From the NCBI GenBank assembly GCA_034409055.1, contig DAOUMU010000445.1, positions 1 to 21,232 on the forward strand: a stretch of 21,232 nt of DNA, in the 5' to 3' direction. The notes under the pieces were generated by a model. That model searched no databases, was not told the origin of the DNA, and worked only from the letters and a program-made list of their open reading frames with translations. Of the stretch, positions 1 to 7,614 are shown piece by piece. Both the position numbers and the translations under genes were made by a program. Position 1 is the first letter of the stretch. Each line of letters begins with the position of its first letter. Origin of the DNA: DAOUMU01 sp034409055. Its GTDB lineage: Bacteria; Chloroflexota; Anaerolineae; 4572-78; J111.

Positions 1-150
1 TCGATTTGATCCAATTTTTACCATCATCTTCTATCTGGTGGCCCCTTATGGATACGTGGTCTGACCTTAATCTTTGCCAGCGAGATGACAAAATTGGACA
101 ACTCTATCCTATAACGGGAATTGCTGGAGCGGAAGTTACTTTTTGCTATG

Positions 151-176
151 CTGGTAAGCGAAATTCTGGTTTGATG
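151..176 (+). repeat. 26-nt dispersed repeat, copy 1
   Basis: This 26-nt segment matches 7558-7583 at 24 of 26 positions; the differences are at its 5th and 10th bases. The last 16 bases (AAATTCTGGTTTGATG) are identical in both copies. Two such matches in 21 kb are not expected by chance. The second copy supplies the -35 box of a promoter; this copy has no good -10 box at the matching distance. Confidence 0.7.
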
Positions 177-214
177 CAACAATTTATGGTAAACTTACGG
201 GTGTAAGAATTTAT

Positions 215-230
215 GGGTAACTTGTTACCC
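215..230. repeat. Perfect 7-bp inverted repeat
   Basis: GGGTAAC-TT-GTTACCC is a perfect 7-bp inverted repeat with a 2-nt spacer. It has no T-run after it and the loop is too small for a terminator. Its compact symmetry would suit a dimeric regulator's operator about 110 bp upstream of the -10 element at 333-338. No regulator is assigned. Confidence 0.35.
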
Positions 231-332
231 TAATAACATTGTTAGCCCACTTCACATATCAAATCCACTCAAACTCGAAGATTGCTGACCTGATCCTGTC
301 AGACCCTCCTCATTTTTGGCAGCCCAGCATAG

Positions 333-338
333 TATAAT
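333..338 (+). promoter_or_regulatory. Putative -10 element of the signalling operon
   Basis: A consensus TATAAT lies about 50 bp upstream of the basic micro-ORF and about 170 bp upstream of the solute-binding protein gene. No good -35 hexamer sits 16-18 bp upstream (the sequence there is T-rich, near TCATTT) and there is no TG extension. Transcription would start near 344. It is the best candidate promoter for the operon, but the weak -35 keeps confidence modest. Confidence 0.35.
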
Positions 339-389
339 GCTGATATGGGGCACGGTTGAACATTTGGGACTAATCAGGGAGACGGTAGG

Positions 390-497
390 CTGGGGACAAA
401 ACGAGCCAAGCGGCAAAAAGAAAGGGCAAAGAAAAAGGGGGAGAGAAGGACAAAAGAGGCCAAAGCCAAGAAACCGACGTTGGCTGAATTAGAATAG
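390..497 (+). CDS. Putative 35-aa Lys/Arg-rich micro-ORF, CTG start
   Basis: This frame encodes 35 residues, of which 15 are Lys or Arg (starting LGTKRAKRQKERAKKKGERR) and which end PTLAELE. There is no in-frame ATG, GTG or TTG after the upstream stop at 357-359. The only plausible start is CTG at 390, which has an AGGGAG at 376-381 with 8-nt spacing. The stop codon at 495-497 is embedded in the AGGAGG of the next gene, a layout typical of translational coupling. The coding strand is purine-rich here, which by itself would produce many Lys, Arg and Glu codons, so a non-coding purine tract is the main alternative. Similar short basic peptides occur in bacteria, often as uncharacterised nucleic-acid-binding or ribosome-associated proteins. 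No function is claimed here. Confidence 0.4.
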   Translation: MGTKRAKRQKERAKKKGERRTKEAKAKKPTLAELE

Positions 498-505
498 GAG
501 GAATC

Positions 506-2509
506 ATGAAAAGAAGATGGATGCCTTTCCTTTCACTGGGCTTGTTCCTCTCAATGATAATTGTTGCCTGCGGTCCAGAGAAAAAGGAGGTTCAGACAAC
601 AGCGGAGCCGATAGTGACGCCAGGGATGTCCGCAGTGAGAACACCAGGGGCGGCCTACAAAGAAGCGCCTCAACTGGCCGAGTTGGTGGCGTCCAGTAAA
701 CTACCGCCGGTCAACCAGCGCCTGCCCCAGAACCCCATGCTAATCCAGCCGGTGGAGCGAATTGGTAACTACGGTGGCGCCTGGCACATGGGAATGAACG
801 GCTACCGAGATCACGCCTTGCTGATTCGCACCCTGGGATATGAAAACTTGATGCGCTGGGACCCACAATGGAATCGCCCCATCCCCAACCTGGCTCAATC
901 GGTGGAGGTAAATGATGACGCTACCACCTACACCTTCCGGCTGCGCCAGGGAATGTGCTGGTCCGATGGCGCAGCCTTTACGGCCGACGACATCATGTTC
1001 TGGTACGAAGATGTCTTTTTGAACAAGGAACTGACCCCTTCCCCACCTGTCTGGCTCACCGGCGGTAGAGAGCCGGTGAAGGTGGAGAAGGTGGATGATT
1101 CCACCCTTGTGTTCCGATTCACCGCGCCCAATGGCCTTTTTTTGCAGCATCTGGCATCCCCCTGGGGAGCTGAACCGAGCAGTTATCCCCGCCACTATCT
1201 GGAGCGATTCCACCGCAAATACAACCCGGACAACATAGCTGGGCTCATCAAGGAGGCTGGTGTTGCCAATTGGGTCGAATTGTTTCAACTCAAATTCGGC
1301 CAGGTGGGTACCGTTGATCATCCCAGCCGCTGGCAAAACCCGGAGCTGCCTACGCTCAACGCCTGGATACTGACCGATCGCTACATCGAAGGGGCTACCC
1401 AACTCGTCGCCGAGCGCAATCCCTACTACTGGAAGATTGACCCGGCCGGAAACCAACTTCCTTACATCGACCGTCTTGTTTTTCATATCGCCAAGAGTTC
1501 TGATGAACTGGTGTCGCTGGCGCTCAAGGGCGCGCTTGACATGCAAAACCGTAACATCTCTCAATCGCAATACCGGGCCGCGTACCAGGCCAACATGGAT
1601 CAGGAGGGTTATCACTTTTATTCGACCATTTCCAGCTTTTCCAATGTGATGGGGATCAGCCTGAACATGACACACCCGGATCCAACGCTGCGCGCCATCT
1701 TTCAAAACAAGGATTTGCGCATTGGGCTTTCTTACGCCATCAACCGGCCAGAAATCATTGACCGGGCGTACAACGGCGAGGGTGAACCCTACCAGGTTGC
1801 ACCCTTGTCTGAGTCGCCGTTATACTACGAACGGCTGGCCAGGCAGTATGTTGAGTTTGACAAGACTCTGGCCAACAGACACCTGGATCAGGCCGGTTTT
1901 GACAAACGCAATGATCATGGCCTGCGTCTGGGACCAAATGGTAAACCGATTGCCTTCACTGTTGAGGTCACACCAGACATCTATACGGAGAGCGTAGAGG
2001 CGTTGAAGCTCATCCAGGGTTACTGGCGCGCGGTCGGCATTGATATGCAAATCAAAGCCGAAGATCGAAATTCTCTTATCGAGCGCAGAGACGCCAACCA
2101 GCACGATGCCGTCGTGTGGGCAAGTGCGGGCGGTCTGGACGTCATCTTGGATCCACGGGAATACTTGCCAGTCTCCAACGAATCAAACTATGCCGTCCGT
2201 TGGGCATACTGGTATGTCAATCCCCAGGACCCACGGGCGGAGGAGCCGCCTGCGATCACCAAACAACAGATGACCCTATACGATCAACTCGTCGCCACAG
2301 GCGATCCAAGCCCTCAGAATAAATTGATGGGTCAAATCCTGGAAATCGCGGCGGATCAGTTCTACGTCATCGGTATTGCCAGGCCGGGCAGAGGCTATGG
2401 TATCGTCAAGAATAACTTTCACAATGTGCCAGGGTTGATGCCGGCCGCCTGGACATATCCCGATCCGGCCCCGACCAACCCGGCCCAGTATTTCATCGAA
2501 CCGGAGTGA
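506..2509 (+). CDS. ABC-type family-5 solute-binding lipoprotein (OppA/DppA-like)
   Basis: This 667-aa extracytoplasmic binding protein belongs to the SBP_bac_5 family, which captures oligopeptides or other small solutes. The N-terminus has two arginines, a hydrophobic stretch (about 7-20) and a lipobox IVAC, so Cys22 would be lipidated and the mature protein tethered outside the membrane. Family hallmarks are the stretch VNDDATTYTFRLRQGMCWSDG followed by FTADDIMFWYEDV (about residues 135-170), and a C-terminal lobe with the usual DLRIGLSYAINRPEII-type segment near 400-420. The length is slightly above the usual 500-600. The start is fixed by AGGAGG 4 nt before ATG. The gene ends 4 nt before a sensor kinase gene whose ribosome site overlaps this stop codon. 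No permease or ATPase gene is adjacent, so the protein may serve sensing and not transport. The ligand cannot be read from the sequence. Confidence 0.9.
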   Translation: MKRRWMPFLSLGLFLSMIIVACGPEKKEVQTTAEPIVTPGMSAVRTPGAAYKEAPQLAELVASSKLPPVNQRLPQNPMLIQPVERIGNYGGAWHMGMNGYRDHALLIRTLGYENLMRWDPQWNRPIPNLAQSVEVNDDATTYTFRLRQGMCWSDGAAFTADDIMFWYEDVFLNKELTPSPPVWLTGGREPVKVEKVDDSTLVFRFTAPNGLFLQHLASPWGAEPSSYPRHYLERFHRKYNPDNIAGLIKEAGVANWVELFQLKFGQVGTVDHPSRWQNPELPTLNAWILTDRYIEGATQLVAERNPYYWKIDPAGNQLPYIDRLVFHIAKSSDELVSLALKGALDMQNRNISQSQYRAAYQANMDQEGYHFYSTISSFSNVMGISLNMTHPDPTLRAIFQNKDLRIGLSYAINRPEIIDRAYNGEGEPYQVAPLSESPLYYERLARQYVEFDKTLANRHLDQAGFDKRNDHGLRLGPNGKPIAFTVEVTPDIYTESVEALKLIQGYWRAVGIDMQIKAEDRNSLIERRDANQHDAVVWASAGGLDVILDPREYLPVSNESNYAVRWAYWYVNPQDPRAEEPPAITKQQMTLYDQLVATGDPSPQNKLMGQILEIAADQFYVIGIARPGRGYGIVKNNFHNVPGLMPAAWTYPDPAPTNPAQYFIEPE

Positions 2510-2513
2510 GGAG

Positions 2514-4811
2514 ATGAGATTCCCTAATAGTCTGACCTTCAAGATAGGGGGTATTGTTATCGCCATCGAGGTCTTGGCGCTGGCGGCGATGGGTTTCTAC
2601 TACGACAATCGCTTTAGGGAGCAGGTTGACCGGCGGGTCGTCCAGAATGTTCAGGCGCCCGGCAGGCTCATGGAGCGGGGACTGTTGCGCTATGATGCAG
2701 TGGCCGATCAGACTATCATGCGGCAATTGGTCGGCGAAGAACTGGTGGACGGCATGGTGGTGGGAGTCAACGGCAATGTCTTTCATGCTCTGAATCTAGA
2801 TTACCTGGGAAAAGACGTCTCGGCAATACCGGCAATAGATTCCAACTGGTTCAGACCGACTGTCACCCAAGCCATTGTTGAAAAGGTAGCTGAGGGTAAG
2901 GATACGTATCTTGTCAGCATCACCCCCCTCTTTGCCATTGATGGCAGAACGCCATTCCTGTTTGCCTTCATCAAGGTCCGAACGAATGAGGCCGAAATCG
3001 AAAAAGCGACGATTTCATGGCTATTCATTATCGGTTTGACTTTGAGTGTGGTGTTAACTTCGGCTGTAATTCTTGTCTCCTTTCAGAAGATTATCTCGAC
3101 CAGATTGGAGGGCTTGTTGGCTGTTGTGAGGCGTGTCGAAGCAGGCGATCTGACGGCCAGGGTAAGAGAGTCGCCTTTACCCGATGAGATTGGTATCCTT
3201 CAAAACGGCGTCAATTCAATGGCGGCTCAACTGGAAGAAACGATTGGAACCCTGGAGCAACGAATGGCCGAGCTCAAACGGACAAGTCAGGCGCTGCGCG
3301 CGAGTGAAGAAAACTATCGGGACATCTTTGAGAACGCCGTAGAAGGCATCTACCAAACCTCGTTTGAAGGACGAGTTTTGAACGCGAACCCGGCGATGGC
3401 CCGCATGTTGGGCTATGATTCGCCTGACGAGGTGGTAGCCAAGCTAACCGACATCCGCCAGCAGCTCTACGCCCACCCCGAGGACCGCGATGATTTTCTC
3501 TCTTCCTTGCTCAACCGAGGAGCAGTGCTTGGCCTAGAGTACCAGTTCTACCGCAAAGACAGGCAAACGATCTGGGTTTCCCTCAACGCCCGCCTGGTGC
3601 GCGACGAGGCGGGTGAGCCGCTCTTCATCGAGGGCTTTATGACCGACATCACCGAGCGCAAGCAGGCGGAAGAGGCGCTGAAAGAACAATACTCTACATT
3701 ACACAGCATCATTGACAGCACCAATGCGCTTGTCTTTTCCGTGGACAGGCAATACCGTTACACCAGTTTCAACAAAGGACATACCGCAGTTATGAAAGCG
3801 CTCTACGGCGTGGAGATCGAAAAAGGCCACAGTCTATTGGATTATATGACCGTGACGGAGGATCGCGAGACTGCCAAGCGCAACCTTGATCGGACGTTAG
3901 CCGGAGAGCAACTTGTGGAAGAGGCATATTCGGGGGAAGAACTCCGGTCGCGGCAATATTTTCAAGTATCCCATAGCCCCATCAAGACCGAAACAGGAGA
4001 GGTCATCGGCGTTGCCGTCCTTTCCCAAGACATGACCGAGCGCAAGCGGGCGGAAGAGGAAATCCGCCAGCTCAATCAGGAACTCGAACAACGGGTCGCC
4101 GAGCGGACCGCCCAACTGGAAGCGACGAATAAAGAACTGGAAGCTTTTGCCTATTCGGTGTCGCACGACCTGCGGGCGCCGTTGCGCCATATTGATGGGT
4201 TTCTGGAACTACTCCAAAAGAGCCTGGCGGAGCCCAATGAACGCAGCCAGCATTATATGGACACCATTTCTGACTCGGCCAAGTGCATGGGCAAGTTAAT
4301 TGACAACCTGCTCGCCTTCTCCCGGATGGGACGCTGTGAGATGTCTAAAAGGCCAATTGACCTGGGCGTTCTGGTGCAGGAGATCATCCAGGAACTTGAG
4401 CCGGAGACGCGAGACAGGTCCATCCGCTGGCGCATCGCGGACCTGCCCACCGTTACCGGCGACCGGGCTATGCTGCGCCAGGTGCTGGTCAATCTCCTCT
4501 CAAATGCCTTAAAATTCACCCGAGGACGTTCGCAAGCGGAAATTGGAATCGGCTGTCGGCCGGGCCAGGATAAAGAGATTGTCTTCTTCGTTCGCGATAA
4601 TGGCGTCGGTTTTGATATGGAGTATGCCAACAAACTCTTTGGTGTCTTTCAGCGTTTACACCGGGTTGATGAATTTGAAGGTACCGGGATTGGACTGGCC
4701 AATGTGCGCCGGATTATCTACCGGCATGGCGGTCGCACCTGGGCGGAAGGAAAGGTCAACCAGGGGGCTACCTTTTACTTTTCGCTGCCTCAACCCATTC
4801 AGGAGGCGTAA
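2514..4811 (+). CDS. Membrane sensor histidine kinase (Cache-like, HAMP, PAS-PAS, HisKA, HATPase)
   Basis: This 765-aa sensor kinase autophosphorylates on His and passes the phosphate to a response regulator. Order of parts: TM1 (about 7-28); an extracytoplasmic region of about 135 residues resembling a single-Cache/CHASE fold; TM2 (about 167-190); HAMP (about 191-245); PAS1 (about 264-380); PAS2 (about 395-510); a coiled coil; HisKA with the H-box SVSHDLRAPLRH (His551); and HATPase_c with Asn664 (N-box), DNGVGFD (G1) and GTGIGL from Gly723. The HisKA and the loop around it resemble phytochrome-type kinases (Cph1-like), which matches the Rcp1-type regulator 2 nt downstream. All catalytic motifs look intact. 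ATG 2514 is preceded by GAGGAG inside the previous stop region. The physical coupling to a solute-binding lipoprotein suggests that the two act together at the membrane surface (inference). Confidence 0.92.
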   Translation: MRFPNSLTFKIGGIVIAIEVLALAAMGFYYDNRFREQVDRRVVQNVQAPGRLMERGLLRYDAVADQTIMRQLVGEELVDGMVVGVNGNVFHALNLDYLGKDVSAIPAIDSNWFRPTVTQAIVEKVAEGKDTYLVSITPLFAIDGRTPFLFAFIKVRTNEAEIEKATISWLFIIGLTLSVVLTSAVILVSFQKIISTRLEGLLAVVRRVEAGDLTARVRESPLPDEIGILQNGVNSMAAQLEETIGTLEQRMAELKRTSQALRASEENYRDIFENAVEGIYQTSFEGRVLNANPAMARMLGYDSPDEVVAKLTDIRQQLYAHPEDRDDFLSSLLNRGAVLGLEYQFYRKDRQTIWVSLNARLVRDEAGEPLFIEGFMTDITERKQAEEALKEQYSTLHSIIDSTNALVFSVDRQYRYTSFNKGHTAVMKALYGVEIEKGHSLLDYMTVTEDRETAKRNLDRTLAGEQLVEEAYSGEELRSRQYFQVSHSPIKTETGEVIGVAVLSQDMTERKRAEEEIRQLNQELEQRVAERTAQLEATNKELEAFAYSVSHDLRAPLRHIDGFLELLQKSLAEPNERSQHYMDTISDSAKCMGKLIDNLLAFSRMGRCEMSKRPIDLGVLVQEIIQELEPETRDRSIRWRIADLPTVTGDRAMLRQVLVNLLSNALKFTRGRSQAEIGIGCRPGQDKEIVFFVRDNGVGFDMEYANKLFGVFQRLHRVDEFEGTGIGLANVRRIIYRHGGRTWAEGKVNQGATFYFSLPQPIQEA

Positions 4812-4813
4812 CT

Positions 4814-5266
4814 ATGGAACCACTCAAGCGTATTCTGCTGGTTGAAGATGATCCCAAAGATATCGAGCTGACCCTCACCGCGCTGGGCGAATATAACCTT
4901 GCCAACCAAATTGTGATCGCCCGTGACGGGGTGGAGGCGTTGGATTATCTGTACCACCGGGGGACCTTCGCGCAACATCTCGCAGGGAATCCGGTGGTGA
5001 TCCTGCTCGATCTCAAGATGCCCAAACTGGATGGCATCCAGGTCTTACAGCAACTCAAAGCGGACGAGCAAATGCGTTTAATTCCGGTCGTTGTCTTAAC
5101 CTCGTCGCGTGAGTCTCGTGATCTGGAAGAGTGCTACCGGCTGGGCGTCAACGCCTATGTAGTGAAACCGGTTCGCTTCAGCGAATTCATCGAAGCGGTC
5201 AAGCAAATCGGTGTGTTCTGGGCGCTGCTCAACGAACCGCTGCCGGGCAGTGTAAAGACACAGTGA
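4814..5266 (+). CDS. Single-domain response regulator, Rcp1/CheY-like
   Basis: This 150-aa receiver-only protein has the acidic pocket E11-D12-D13, phosphoacceptor Asp66 in LLDLKMPKLDG, the Thr96 switch in VVLTSS and Lys118 in VVKP. The pattern YLYHRG.F and the extended C-terminus (about 20 residues after helix 5) are typical of the Rcp1 family paired with phytochrome-type histidine kinases. It has no DNA-binding or enzymatic output domain, so it probably acts by protein contact or as a phosphorelay shuttle to the hybrid protein encoded next. Its gene begins 2 nt after the kinase stop, with GGAGG overlapping the end of the kinase gene, so the two are translated as a unit. Confidence 0.92.
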   Translation: MEPLKRILLVEDDPKDIELTLTALGEYNLANQIVIARDGVEALDYLYHRGTFAQHLAGNPVVILLDLKMPKLDGIQVLQQLKADEQMRLIPVVVLTSSRESRDLEECYRLGVNAYVVKPVRFSEFIEAVKQIGVFWALLNEPLPGSVKTQ

Positions 5267-5309
5267 CCCCAGTGTTTTTTTTCTGAGCACGCGAAAGGAA
5301 ATACACAAG

Positions 5310-7241
5310 ATGGACCAATTAATCCATATCCTGCACCTGGAAGATGACCCGCCAGACACGGAACTCGTTCAGGCAAAAATCAAGGAAGCCGGCCTGACGT
5401 GCCGGATAACCTGCGTCCAAACTCGCGCTGAATTTGATCAAGCGTTGCGTCAGGGGGGATATGACATTATCCTGGCGGATTTCCGGCTGCCGATGTACGA
5501 TGGCATGTCCGCGCTGCGGCTGGCCCAAGAATTAAGCCCTGATGTACCGTTTATCTTCGTCTCCGGCACTATGGGCGAGGACGCGGCGATTGAAGGGCTG
5601 ACTGAAGGCGCGACGGATTATGTGCTCAAGCAAAAGCTGTCACGTCTCGCGCCGGCAGTCAAACGAGCGTTGCACGAGGCGGAGAATTGGCGAAAGCGCA
5701 AGCGAGCCGAAGAGGAATTGCGTAAGCTATCTCGGGCCGTTGAGCAGAGCGCCAGTACCATTATTATTACTGATACCCAGGGCTATATCGAGTATGCCAA
5801 TCCCAGGTTCACCGAAACCAGCGGCTACACCTTAGAAGAAGCGATTGGGCAACATACCCGTATCCTAAAATCAGGCCACACGCCTCCCGAAGAGTACCGA
5901 CGGTTATGGGAGACGATCACCGCCGGCAAAGAATGGCAGGGTGAGTTTCATAATAAGAAAAAGAACGGTGAGCTCTACTGGGAATCGGCTTCTATTTCGC
6001 CGATTAAAAACGCGGATGGCGTCATTACGCACTTTCTGGCCGTTAAAGAGGATATTACCGAGCGCAAGCGGGCGGAAAAAATCCGGGCGAAGCTTGAGGA
6101 CCAGTTGCGCCAGGCCCAAAAAATGGAGAGCATTGGCCGGCTGGCCAGCGGCGTGGCCCACGATTTTAATAACCTGCTAACCGTGATCCGGGGGTACTGT
6201 GACCTTATGCAAAGCAAGATACCTGCCGGGGATCCGCAACTTGAAGATCTGGAGCAAATCCGGCAGGCCGGTAAACGCGCCGCCGATTTGACTCGGCAAC
6301 TGCTGGTCTTTAGCCGCCAACAGGTTCTGGCTCCCAGTATCCTTGATCTTAACGACCTGGTGGCTAATCTCCAAAAGATGCTGGGGCGACTGATCGGCGA
6401 GGATATCACCCTCACAACGGTGCTCCAGCCGGGGCTGTGGTCCATCACCGCCGATCCCGGCCAGATCGAGCAAGTCATCATGAACCTGGTGGTCAACGCC
6501 CGCGACGCCATGCCAACCGGGGGCAAGCTGACCATCGAAACCGGCAATATCCACCTCGACGACGGCTATGCTGAAACTCACCTCGAAGCGTCTACCGGCC
6601 CTTGCGTGATGCTGGCGGTGACCGATACCGGCCACGGGATGGATAAGTCAACCCAGGCGCGCCTCTTCGAGCCGTTCTTCACGACCAAAGAGCCGGGCAA
6701 GGGCACCGGCCTGGGGCTGGCCACCGTCTATGGCATTGTCAAGCAAAGCGGAGGCCATATCATGGTCTACAGTGAGCCTGGCCTGGGCACCACCTTTAAG
6801 ATCTATCTACCCGCCCACCAAACCGGTTCCACTACTCTGGCCGCACCCCAACCGCAGCCGGTTAGCCGTGGCGGTTATGAGACCATCCTGCTGGTCGAGG
6901 ACGATGAATTGGTGCGCAGCCTGATCCAGCGTGCGCTGCAAGATGAAGGTTACACTATCCTGGAGGCTTGCTCTGGCGACGAGGCTTTGTCTCTTGCCGG
7001 GCAGCATCCGGGGGGGATTGAATTGTTGATGACAGACGTGGTTATGCCACAGATGAGTGGCCGCGAGTTGGCCGAACAGTTGAAGGCGCTTCGCCCCCAA
7101 TTGAAAGTACTCTTTATGTCCGGTTACACCGATGATACCGTGGTTCGGCATGGCGTGCTGACAGCCGAGATCGAGTTTCTCCCCAAACCTTTTTCGTCGA
7201 GCAAGCTAGTCTCTAAAGTGCGCGAGGTGCTCGGTGCGTAA
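5310..7241 (+). CDS. Soluble hybrid histidine kinase (REC-PAS-HisKA-HATPase-REC)
   Basis: This 643-aa cytoplasmic protein has no membrane segment. Domains: an N-terminal receiver (about 5-125; acidic pair D12-D13, Asp57 in LADFRLP); PAS (about 140-255) ending in the usual DITERKRAE linker; HisKA with GVAHDFNNLL (His284); HATPase with NLVVNARDAM, DTGHGMD and GKGTGLGLATVYGIV; and a C-terminal receiver (about 525-643; Asp576 in MTDVVMP, the KPF motif near the end). The kinase half is of the NtrB/CckA-like HDFNN class, unlike the phytochrome-type HisKA of the upstream kinase. The N-terminal receiver could accept phosphate from the upstream kinase and gate this kinase, making a branched relay. There is no output domain. 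The gene follows the receiver by 43 nt with AAAGGA about 11 nt before ATG, and appears to be the last gene of the operon. Confidence 0.92.
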   Translation: MDQLIHILHLEDDPPDTELVQAKIKEAGLTCRITCVQTRAEFDQALRQGGYDIILADFRLPMYDGMSALRLAQELSPDVPFIFVSGTMGEDAAIEGLTEGATDYVLKQKLSRLAPAVKRALHEAENWRKRKRAEEELRKLSRAVEQSASTIIITDTQGYIEYANPRFTETSGYTLEEAIGQHTRILKSGHTPPEEYRRLWETITAGKEWQGEFHNKKKNGELYWESASISPIKNADGVITHFLAVKEDITERKRAEKIRAKLEDQLRQAQKMESIGRLASGVAHDFNNLLTVIRGYCDLMQSKIPAGDPQLEDLEQIRQAGKRAADLTRQLLVFSRQQVLAPSILDLNDLVANLQKMLGRLIGEDITLTTVLQPGLWSITADPGQIEQVIMNLVVNARDAMPTGGKLTIETGNIHLDDGYAETHLEASTGPCVMLAVTDTGHGMDKSTQARLFEPFFTTKEPGKGTGLGLATVYGIVKQSGGHIMVYSEPGLGTTFKIYLPAHQTGSTTLAAPQPQPVSRGGYETILLVEDDELVRSLIQRALQDEGYTILEACSGDEALSLAGQHPGGIELLMTDVVMPQMSGRELAEQLKALRPQLKVLFMSGYTDDTVVRHGVLTAEIEFLPKPFSSSKLVSKVREVLGA

Positions 7242-7577
7242 ATCATCCCGGTTGGTGGTACACGCGCGGGCTAACAAGTCGCTCAAGTCAAATGCCTACT
7301 GCCGCGATTTTCAACTATGCCTTGCCAGCAAAGGCTTTGGTGAGTATATCACACTTTGCCGGCCCGGCATTGGCTTAGCTTAATCTGGGCGGTTTCAAAG
7401 TATATCAAAGCGGGATACGAAGAAGATCTATGAAAGGAAAACCGACGAGATATCGAGTAACAAAGGAGTATAAACCCCAATGTACCGAAAATCTGCACAA
7501 AAATCTTTGAATTATCCCTGGACGCAACAGGGTTAAAGGCAAAGGTAGGCGATCCCGCTGGCAAGCTAAATTCTGGT
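7242..7577. other. Gene-free spacer after the signalling operon
   Basis: No supportable gene is present. The spacer contains an attC-like fold-back (7268-7390) directly after the hybrid kinase stop, and the start of the second 26-nt repeat (7558-7583). A 26-codon frame (7430-7510, beginning MKGKPTRYRVTKEYKPQ) lacks a good ribosome site. No clear intrinsic terminator follows the kinase gene itself; the nearest hairpin is at 7615-7642. Confidence 0.5.
7268..7390 (+). repeat. attC-like imperfect fold-back (possible integron cassette relic)
   Basis: The left end CTAACAAGTCGCTCAAGTC (7271-7289) matches the left end of the aadA1 cassette attC site, as remembered, at 16 of 19 positions, including the RYYYAAC core GGCTAAC. 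The right end GGCTTAGCTTAATC (7372-7385) resembles the attC right arm GGCTTAACTCAAGC at 11 of 14. The arms pair imperfectly with unpaired bases, for example AATGCC (7291-7296) with GGCATT (7366-7371). The 123-nt length is within the attC range. The outer right GTTRRRY crossover site is missing (TGGGC stands there), so the site would be inactive. No integrase gene is in the window. A chance resemblance is possible. Confidence 0.4.
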
Positions 7578-7583
7578 TTGATG
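7558..7583 (+). repeat. 26-nt dispersed repeat, copy 2
   Basis: This is the partner of 151-176, with 24 of 26 identical bases. Its last six bases (TTGATG) form the -35 box of the promoter upstream of the gene at 7684, so the repeat may carry promoter or operator information. Confidence 0.7.
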
Positions 7584-7607
7584 TTTAAGGCTTGCCCGTG
7601 GTATAAT
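7578..7607 (+). promoter_or_regulatory. Sigma-70-like promoter for the ATPase-propeller gene
   Basis: TTGATG (7578-7583) lies 18 bp before TATAAT (7602-7607). Transcription would start near 7614, at the foot of the hairpin at 7615-7642. The gene start at 7684 then has an untranslated leader of about 70 nt. The promoter fits the absence of any other gene between 7241 and 7684. Confidence 0.65.
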
Positions 7608-7614
7608 TGGCATT

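Larger units (their letters stand above)
1..332. other. AT-rich stretch with no convincing gene
   Basis: No convincing gene is visible here. One forward frame (2-64) ends in a short hydrophobic peptide (DPIFTIIFYLVAPYGYVV) and could be the 3' end of a membrane-protein gene entering from the left. Another frame (6-206, TTG start) is open for 66 codons but has no ribosome binding site and no recognisable pattern. The two frames exclude each other and neither can be confirmed. The stretch holds one copy of the 26-nt repeat (151-176) and an inverted repeat (215-230). It is visibly more AT-rich than the operon that follows, as expected for intergenic DNA. Confidence 0.4.

Noticed and set aside
6..206. 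66-codon forward frame at the left edge
   Set aside because: TTG start without Shine-Dalgarno, no family pattern, and it conflicts with another partly open frame (2-64). Mentioned only in the description of the region.
740..1705. Long minus-strand open frame (321 codons) opposite the solute-binding protein gene
   Set aside because: It mirrors the codon pattern of a clear family-5 binding protein, has no ribosome site and no recognisable motif; it is a shadow frame.
5250..5285. Possible terminator after the Rcp1-like regulator (T-run at 5274-5282)
   Set aside because: The T-run is real, but the sequence before it pairs over only about four bases, too weak to end the operon.
7430..7510. 26-codon ORF (MKGKPTRYRVTKEYKPQ...)
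   Set aside because: No convincing ribosome site or promoter and too short to judge. It would be reconsidered if conserved in relatives.
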